From positions 1 to 10,619 of the forward strand of contig PMOH01000145.1 of NCBI GenBank assembly GCA_003161515.1: 10,619 nucleotides of DNA. The letters run 5' to 3'. Source of the stretch: Deltaproteobacteria bacterium. Lineage in GTDB: Bacteria > Desulfobacterota > Binatia > Binatales > Binataceae. Under the pieces are notes generated by a model. That model had not been told where the DNA came from. It did not search any database and worked only from the letters and a program-made list of their open reading frames with translations. The translations under genes were made by a program, and so were the position numbers. Positions 6,706 through 10,619 of this stretch are shown piece by piece (the first letter of the stretch is position 1; the number at the start of each line of letters is the position of its first letter).

Positions 6706-7335
6706 TTATACAGGAGACTTGCGAGTCGCGATGTCGAACGTCGTGGCTAACTCTTTCGCGTAGAGCTTGAGATCCAGTTTGGGGTTGGCGGACAGAAGCG
6801 GCGCGAGTGAGTCGATCGCATTCCGAATCGTCACCGCCATCACCGTCGTCGAAAATTCGCGGAACTCGCCGCGCTCCTGTCCGGAGCGCAGCATGGTCGC
6901 CAACGCCATGACGGCCGGCTCGAACGCCAGCTCGAGATCGACACTGGGCTTGCGATCGACGCGGGCACCCACTGCGATGTTCATCATCGCCAATATGTGA
7001 TTGCGGTGAGCAGCGATGAATTCGAGGTTGCTCTCGATGTACGCGTGCAACATTCCTGCGGCGCTGTGCTCCGCGTAAATCCGGGGCAGCATCACGGCGC
7101 TGGCTTTCTCCATTACGGTGTTGACGACTTGCTCGATGAGTTCGCGTTTCCCTGCGAAGTGGTACGAAATAACGCCTTTGCTTACTCTCGCCCGCTTGGC
7201 GATTTCGGCCATCGAGGCGTTGCTATATCCAAGTTCCGCGATCGCATCGATTGCACATTCCACCAGTTGCGCCCGCCGTGCAGTTTCGATGAAGGAGCGA
7301 CTTTCTTGGCCGCCCGAGATAATTTCTGACTCCAT
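6706..7335 (-). CDS. TetR/AcrR family transcriptional regulator
   Basis: A 209-residue repressor of typical TetR length. The N-terminal DNA-binding domain spans about residues 18-70, with the helix-turn-helix in SMAEIAKRARVSKGVISYHF (41-60) followed by AGKRELIEQV. The helical C-terminal part (about 80-205) would form the ligand pocket and dimer interface. Its effector cannot be predicted. It is the first gene of the leftward group, ahead of the acyltransferase and AGPS-like oxidase, and is divergent from the haloalkane dehalogenase 141 bases away. The promoter TTGACA-N17-TAATTT ends almost on the ATG, with an inverted repeat in the spacer, which fits autorepression. The ATG at 7335 has no Shine-Dalgarno and is probably leaderless. 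It may also control the dehalogenase; no second copy of the repeat was seen near that gene. Confidence 0.95.
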   Translation of the reverse strand: MESEIISGGQESRSFIETARRAQLVECAIDAIAELGYSNASMAEIAKRARVSKGVISYHFAGKRELIEQVVNTVMEKASAVMLPRIYAEHSAAGMLHAYIESNLEFIAAHRNHILAMMNIAVGARVDRKPSVDLELAFEPAVMALATMLRSGQERGEFREFSTTVMAVTIRNAIDSLAPLLSANPKLDLKLYAKELATTFDIATRKSPV

Positions 7336-7342
7336 GACCTAT

Positions 7343-7371
7343 AAATTAGCCAGTCGGCCAACTTCTGTCAA
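7343..7371 (-). promoter_or_regulatory. tetR promoter (-35 TTGACA, 17-base spacer, -10 TAATTT)
   Basis: On the minus strand TTGACA occupies 7371-7366, a perfect -35. After exactly 17 bases comes TAATTT at 7348-7343, a moderate -10. A start about seven bases further falls at or just before the tetR ATG at 7335, so the transcript would have almost no leader. This agrees with the missing Shine-Dalgarno. Confidence 0.7.
7346..7361. promoter_or_regulatory. Putative TetR operator (inverted repeat in promoter spacer)
   Basis: TTaGCC-N4-GGCcAA: an imperfect 16-base inverted repeat with ten of sixteen positions symmetric (TT-GCC / GGC-AA). It lies between the -35 and -10 of the tetR promoter, so a bound dimer would block RNA polymerase. 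Size and position suit a TetR-family operator. The assignment to this TetR is inference. Confidence 0.55.
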
Positions 7372-7476
7372 GAGCACTCCTCTGGCAAAGAAAAATCAGG
7401 TAAACGAGAGATTGGTAGTCACTGCGAACAACCCTACTGACCGCGCGCGCTTCATCGACGCGAGGAGTACCCGATC

Positions 7477-8361
7477 ATGAGCGACATCGAAAAGATTTCC
7501 GCCGCGGATCCGCATCCGCGCAAAACACTCGAACTTATCGGCACCTGGATTTCGTACGCGGATATCGGCGCCGGCGACCCGGTCGTTTTTCTGCACGGCA
7601 ATCCGACTTCGTCGTACCTGTGGCGCAACATCATTCCGTATCTCGCGCCGCATGCGCGATGCGTCGCGCCTGATCTCATCGGGATGGGCGCGTCGGGGCC
7701 TTCTGCCACCGGCACGTATCGCTTCGAGGATCACGCTCGCCATCTCGACGCGTTCTTCGACGGCCTCAATCTCAAGCGCAAGGTCACGCTGGTCGTGCAC
7801 GACTGGGGCAGCGCGCTCGGTTTTCACTGGGCTGCGCGCCACCCTGATGCGGTCAAGGGAATCGCGTACATGGAGGCGATCGTCAGGCCGCTGCAATGGT
7901 CGGAATGGTCGCCGCGGGCGGTCGACATTTTCAAAGCGCTGCGCAGTCCGGCTGGCGACGACATGATTTTGAAAAATAATATTTTCGTCGAGCGCATCCT
8001 GCCCGGCAGCGTCATCCGCAAGCTCAGCGACGATGAAATGAACGTTTATCGAAAGCCGTTCATCGAAGTCGGCGAGTCGCGACGTCCGACGCTCACCTGG
8101 CCGCGTGAAATTCCAATCGAAGGCGAACCCGTCGACGTCGTCGCGATCGCCGACCGCTATTCGAAGTGGCTGGAGAAAAGCACGACGCCGAAATTGTTCG
8201 TAAACGCGGACCCCGGCGCAATTCTGACTGGCGCGCAGCGCGAGTATTGCCGCCGTTGGCCGAATCAGCGCGAGGTGACCGTCAAGGGCGTGCACTTCAT
8301 CCAGGAAGATTCGCCGCACGAGATCGGCCGCGCGCTGGCCGATTGGTACAAATCGATCTGA
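7477..8361 (+). CDS. Haloalkane dehalogenase, subfamily II (LinB/DhaA-like)
   Basis: An alpha/beta-hydrolase of 294 residues that hydrolyses carbon-halogen bonds in haloalkanes, giving an alcohol, halide and a proton; it is cytoplasmic and cofactor-free. All five key residues are visible: Asn42 in HGNPTSSYLWRN (halide binding), nucleophile Asp109 and halide-binding Trp110 in VVHDWGSALGF, acid Glu133 in YMEAIVRPLQW, and base His273 in GVHFIQEDSPHEIG. The Asp + Glu after strand 6 + His triad with Asn/Trp is the HLD-II pattern, and length equals LinB (about 296). The cap domain is about residues 134-215. The ATG at 7477 follows GAGGAG by nine bases. It stands alone on the plus strand, divergent from tetR and separate from the arsR operon, which has its own promoter. 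The natural substrate is unknown; related HLDs vary widely in chain length and halogen preference. Confidence 0.96.
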   Translation: MSDIEKISAADPHPRKTLELIGTWISYADIGAGDPVVFLHGNPTSSYLWRNIIPYLAPHARCVAPDLIGMGASGPSATGTYRFEDHARHLDAFFDGLNLKRKVTLVVHDWGSALGFHWAARHPDAVKGIAYMEAIVRPLQWSEWSPRAVDIFKALRSPAGDDMILKNNIFVERILPGSVIRKLSDDEMNVYRKPFIEVGESRRPTLTWPREIPIEGEPVDVVAIADRYSKWLEKSTTPKLFVNADPGAILTGAQREYCRRWPNQREVTVKGVHFIQEDSPHEIGRALADWYKSI

Positions 8362-8382
8362 AAAAATAGTCGGAGGTGTCGC

Positions 8383-8411
8383 TTGACACTCGGCGTCCGC
8401 CGTTATATTTA
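8383..8411 (+). promoter_or_regulatory. arsR operon promoter
   Basis: A perfect -35 TTGACA lies at 8383-8388, 22 bases after the dehalogenase stop. The -10 is either TATATT at 8404-8409 (15-base spacer) or TATTTA at 8406-8411 (17-base spacer). Transcription would begin around 8416-8419, about 15 bases before the arsR ATG at 8433, and no Shine-Dalgarno lies between them. Confidence 0.65.
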
Positions 8412-8423
8412 ACCTCTAGGTTA
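8410..8423. promoter_or_regulatory. Putative ArsR operator palindrome
   Basis: TAACCT-CT-AGGTTA is a perfect 6-base inverted repeat with a two-base centre, placed at the end of the -10 and over the likely start site. It overlaps a second smaller inverted repeat, GTTA-TT-TAAC at 8420-8429, so three TAAC/GTTA half-sites sit side by side. The position suits autorepression by the ArsR protein encoded next. The assignment is inference. Confidence 0.6.
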
Positions 8424-8432
8424 TTTAACTAG

Positions 8433-8813
8433 ATGGTTCAGCAGCACACATCGACCGAGCAGCTCAACGCGACCTTTGCCGCGCTCGCCGATCCAACCCG
8501 CCGCGCGATCCTCGCGCGGCTCGCGTCGGGTGAGACTTCGGTGTCCGAGTTGGCGGAGCCGTTCGAGATGAGCATGCCGGCCATCTCGAAGCATCTGAAG
8601 GTGCTGCAGCGCGCAGGCCTGATCGAGCGCGGCCGCGAGGCGCAATGGCGTCCGTGCCGGCTCGCCGCGCGACCGCTCAAGGACGCGTCCGACTGGCTCG
8701 AACACTATCGCCAATTCTGGGAGGAGGCGTTCGATCGCCTCGAGGATTATCTGCGCGAGCTACAAAAGAGCGAATCGAAAAAGAAGGAGCACAAGAATGG
8801 CCGCAAGAAGTAA
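8433..8813 (+). CDS. ArsR/SmtB-type winged-helix regulator (SRPBCC-linked subgroup)
   Basis: A 126-residue winged-helix protein. The N-terminus has FAALADPTRRAILARL (residues 15-30), followed by the recognition helix region SELAEPFEMSMPAISKHLKVLQRAGLI (38-64), then the wing with Arg-rich REAQWRPCRL. The metal-binding ELCxCD motif of ArsR/SmtB sensors is absent, so it probably does not sense metals this way. The tail is strongly basic (KSESKKKEHKNGRKK). ArsR genes of this subgroup are commonly followed by SRPBCC/AHSA1 genes, as here. It begins the operon, overlaps the next gene by 17 bases, and has a palindrome just before its start, suggesting autoregulation. The inducer is unknown; a lipophilic ligand bound by the SRPBCC proteins is only a guess. 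Confidence 0.94.
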   Translation: MVQQHTSTEQLNATFAALADPTRRAILARLASGETSVSELAEPFEMSMPAISKHLKVLQRAGLIERGREAQWRPCRLAARPLKDASDWLEHYRQFWEEAFDRLEDYLRELQKSESKKKEHKNGRKK

Positions 8814-9318
8814 CACCGCCGCCGAATCCACCGCTTGCGAACTCGTCGTTACCCGCATCTTCGATGCGCCGCGCGAACTGATGTGGAAGACGCTCACAGT
8901 CCCCGAGCACCTGGAACATTGGTGGGGGCCAAAAGGCATGACGTCGCGAGTCCACCAACTCGAACTGCGCCCCGGCGGCGCTTTTCTTTACAGCCAGAGG
9001 GCGCCGGATGGCCGCGAAATGTGGGGCAAATGGGTCTATCGCGAAATCGTCGCGCCGGAACGGCTGGTATTCGTCTCCTCGTTTACCGACGAGAAGGGCA
9101 ACCTGACTCGCCATCCGTTTGAGCCGAACTGGCCGCTCGAGATCCAGGGCACATCGACGTTCGCCGAGGATCGCGGCCGCACGACCGTGACAGTGCGGAT
9201 GGTCCCGATAAACGCGACGGCGTCGGAGGAGCAGACTTTCTTCGACGGCTCCAAGTTTATGGAAGAAGGATTTGCCGGCACCTGGGACAAGCTGGACAAA
9301 TACCTAGCAACCCTCTGA
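8797..9318 (+). CDS. SRPBCC/AHSA1-like protein, copy 1
   Basis: A 173-residue START/SRPBCC-fold protein (AHSA1-like, PF08327 type). It has the opening TRIFDAPRELMWKTLTVPEH (residues 19-38) and HWWGPKGM (41-48), then a ligand-cavity body with GGAFLYSQRAPDGREMWGKWVYREI and the C-terminal GFAGTWDKLDKYLATL helix. Such proteins bind hydrophobic ligands in a deep cavity; most bacterial members have no known role, and the name from Hsp90 activation does not imply that function here. The ATG at 8797 has AAGGAG seven bases upstream and lies inside the end of arsR, so the two are coupled. It resembles the two later copies in this operon. Confidence 0.92.
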   Translation: MAARSNTAAESTACELVVTRIFDAPRELMWKTLTVPEHLEHWWGPKGMTSRVHQLELRPGGAFLYSQRAPDGREMWGKWVYREIVAPERLVFVSSFTDEKGNLTRHPFEPNWPLEIQGTSTFAEDRGRTTVTVRMVPINATASEEQTFFDGSKFMEEGFAGTWDKLDKYLATL

Positions 9319-9353
9319 GGAACGCATCAGCAACCGGCTAGAGGAGAAAAACG

Positions 9354-9767
9354 ATGCAACTGAATCCATATCTGAACTTCAACGGAAATTGCGGTGCCGC
9401 GTTCAAGTTCTACGAAAAGAACCTCGGCGGCAAAATCGGAATGATGATGACGTTTGGCGAATCGCCGATGGCGGATCAGGTGCCCGCGGCCCATCGCGAC
9501 AAGGTCATGCATGCGCGCATGACGATCGGCGACCAGGTATTGATGGGCTCCGACGCGCCGCCGGATCGTTACGAGCCAATGAAAGGCTTTTCAGTCTCGC
9601 TGCAGGTCAATACTGCTGCCGAGGCGGAAAAAATTTTCAAAGCATTGTCGGAGAAGGGCAATGTGTCGATGCCGCTCCAGAAGACTTTCTGGGCTGAACG
9701 CTTCGGCGCGCTGGTCGATCAATTCGGCACGCCCTGGATGATCAACTGCGAAGGAGAGGCGCGATGA
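9354..9767 (+). CDS. VOC-family protein, PhnB-like
   Basis: A 137-residue vicinal-oxygen-chelate (glyoxalase/bleomycin-resistance fold) protein of the PhnB group. It has LNPYLNFNGNCGAAFKFYEK at residues 3-22, GDQVLMGSDAPP (59-70), and the ending FWAERFGALVDQFGTPWMIN (112-131). Many PhnB-like proteins have no shown enzymatic activity, and PhnB itself is not required for phosphonate use, so no phosphonate role is implied. The start at 9354 has GAGGAG seven bases upstream. It follows copy 1 by 35 bases and overlaps copy 2 by four bases (ATGA), so all belong to one operon. Confidence 0.93.
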   Translation: MQLNPYLNFNGNCGAAFKFYEKNLGGKIGMMMTFGESPMADQVPAAHRDKVMHARMTIGDQVLMGSDAPPDRYEPMKGFSVSLQVNTAAEAEKIFKALSEKGNVSMPLQKTFWAERFGALVDQFGTPWMINCEGEAR

Positions 9768-10258
9768 CTTCCGCCAGGCCGACGATGCGTGATTCTGCGC
9801 CGGCCGATACGTCGGATCGCGGGATCGTCGTGACGCGCGTTTTCGACGCACCGCGTGCGCTGGTCTTCACGGCGTGGACCGACCCGAAACATCTCGCGCA
9901 TTGGTGGGGACCGAACGGCTTTACGCTCACCACTCACGCGCTGGATTTCAAACCGGGCGGCATCTGGCGGTTCGTCATGCACGGTCCCGACGGCCGCGAT
10001 TATAAAAACGAAGTCGTCTATGTCGAAATCGCCGAACCCGAACGACTGGTTTACAGGCACGTATCGCCGCCGCACTTTCAGATGACGGTGACGTTTGCGG
10101 ATGACGGCGTTAAGACAAGGATTACGGCGCAAATGCTCTTCGAAACGGCTGAGCTGCGCGACAAGACGATCAAAGCAGTCGGCGCCGTCGAAGGGCTCAA
10201 GCAGACGCTCGGACGCCTCGGCGAATATGTGACGGAGAGAAAGGAGAGCATCCGATGA
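9764..10258 (+). CDS. SRPBCC/AHSA1-like protein, copy 2
   Basis: A 164-residue START-fold AHSA1-like protein. The opening TRVFDAPRALVFTAWTDPKH (residues 24-43) and HWWGPNGFT (46-54) are close to those of copies 1 and 3. GGIWRFVMHGPDGRDYKNEVVY follows, and the C-terminal helix reads EGLKQTLGRLGEYV. It probably binds a small hydrophobic ligand; no catalytic residues can be named. The ATG at 9764 overlaps the VOC stop as ATGA with AAGGAG upstream, so it is chosen over an ATG seven codons later. Its own stop overlaps the start of copy 3, again ATGA. Confidence 0.92.
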   Translation: MTSARPTMRDSAPADTSDRGIVVTRVFDAPRALVFTAWTDPKHLAHWWGPNGFTLTTHALDFKPGGIWRFVMHGPDGRDYKNEVVYVEIAEPERLVYRHVSPPHFQMTVTFADDGVKTRITAQMLFETAELRDKTIKAVGAVEGLKQTLGRLGEYVTERKESIR

Positions 10259-10619
10259 GCTCCAACACCGAAATTACGGTTGGCGATCGCGAGCTCACTA
10301 TCACGCGCATCTTCGATGCGCCCCGCCCGCTGGTTTTCTTTGCGTGGTCTACACCTAAACATCTGATGCGTTGGTTCGCGCCCAACAACTTCACCGTGCC
10401 GGAGTGCGAGATGGAGTTTCGCGACGGCGGAAAGTTCCGGCTGTGCATGCGCGGCTTCGGCGAGGACCATTGGATGAACGGCGTCTTTCGCGAAATCGTC
10501 AAAAACGACCGAATCGTCTGGAGCAGCTTGTTGGATAACGACACGAACGAAGTGATGACGACGGTGACGTTCACCGTTGTGGGCGGCAAGACCAGGCTCA
10601 CCGTGCATCAGACCTACTC
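10255..10619 (+). CDS. SRPBCC/AHSA1-like protein, copy 3, cut by right edge
   Basis: The ATG at 10255-10257 overlaps the stop of copy 2 (ATGA), with AAGGAG upstream. The frame is open to the edge, giving 121 codons plus two bases. The translation begins MSSNTEITVGDRELTITRIF, then DAPRPLVFFAWSTPKHLMRW and FAPNNFTVPE, which is the AHSA1-type opening. The WWGP motif of copies 1 and 2 is WFAP here. GGKFRLCMRGFGEDHWMNGV and FREIVKNDRIVWSSLL follow. Only the last quarter or so is missing, judging by copies 1 and 2. Ligand and role are unknown. Confidence 0.9.
   Translation, partial: MSSNTEITVGDRELTITRIFDAPRPLVFFAWSTPKHLMRWFAPNNFTVPECEMEFRDGGKFRLCMRGFGEDHWMNGVFREIVKNDRIVWSSLLDNDTNEVMTTVTFTVVGGKTRLTVHQTY

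Noticed and set aside
7412..7440. TTGGTA and CTACTG as a possible dehalogenase promoter
   Set aside because: The -10 matches poorly at both 15- and 17-base spacings; I cannot support a specific promoter for this gene.
7396..8319. A 307-codon minus-strand open frame
   Set aside because: It is antisense to the haloalkane dehalogenase, which has intact catalytic motifs; the opposite frame is Arg/Asp-rich and resembles nothing.
8371..8412. GGAGG followed by a nine-codon frame starting at TTG 8383 and ending TAA 8412 before arsR
   Set aside because: The TTG is the promoter -35 itself and the peptide shows no attenuator-like codon run. It could only be translated on read-through from the dehalogenase gene.

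Overview
The window is GC-rich bacterial DNA, densely packed with 15 supported protein genes. I see no tRNA, rRNA, CRISPR array or insertion sequence. The mix of a haloalkane dehalogenase, an AGPS-like flavoprotein, an EthD protein, an FabG-like SDR and an ArsR/SRPBCC/VOC operon suggests a soil-type, metabolically versatile bacterium. It could belong to Binatota or another deltaproteobacteria-like or acidobacterial lineage. This placement is inferred from gene content only, with low confidence.

Layout: (1) Bases 1-2803, minus strand, read right to left: a small TPR protein, an SDR oxidoreductase, a tandem EthD protein, and a GH77 4-alpha-glucanotransferase (malQ-like) cut by the left edge. 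Gaps are 7-21 bases, so they look co-transcribed. (2) Bases 2853-3170, plus strand: a single MIP18/DUF59 (SufT/PaaD-like) gene. It diverges from the TPR gene over a 49-base intergenic region, and its stop codon overlaps that of the next gene in a CTAG. (3) Bases 3167-7335, minus strand, read right to left: a TetR regulator, an acyltransferase-3 membrane protein, an AGPS-like FAD oxidase, a BECR-fold-nuclease-like protein and an overlapping DUF2283 protein. The last two form a toxin-antitoxin-like pair. (4) Bases 7477-8361, plus strand: a class II haloalkane dehalogenase with all five catalytic and halide-binding residues, divergent from tetR. (5) Bases 8433 to the right edge, plus strand: an operon of an ArsR regulator, a SRPBCC/AHSA1 protein, a PhnB-like VOC protein, and two more SRPBCC/AHSA1 proteins, the last one cut by the edge.

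Regulation is readable at two places. The tetR promoter has a perfect TTGACA with a 17-base spacer, and an inverted repeat fills that spacer. The arsR promoter has TTGACA and a palindrome (TAACCT-CT-AGGTTA) just before the start codon. Both look like autoregulatory operators, and both promoters put the transcription start almost on the start codon, which suggests leaderless mRNAs. The DUF59 gene may be similar.

Two real genes, GH77 at the left edge and the third SRPBCC at the right edge, run off the window and were found by direct translation. The best candidates for something little described are the ArsR/3xSRPBCC/VOC operon, the BECR-like/DUF2283 pair, and the TetR/acyltransferase/AGPS-like cluster facing a dehalogenase.
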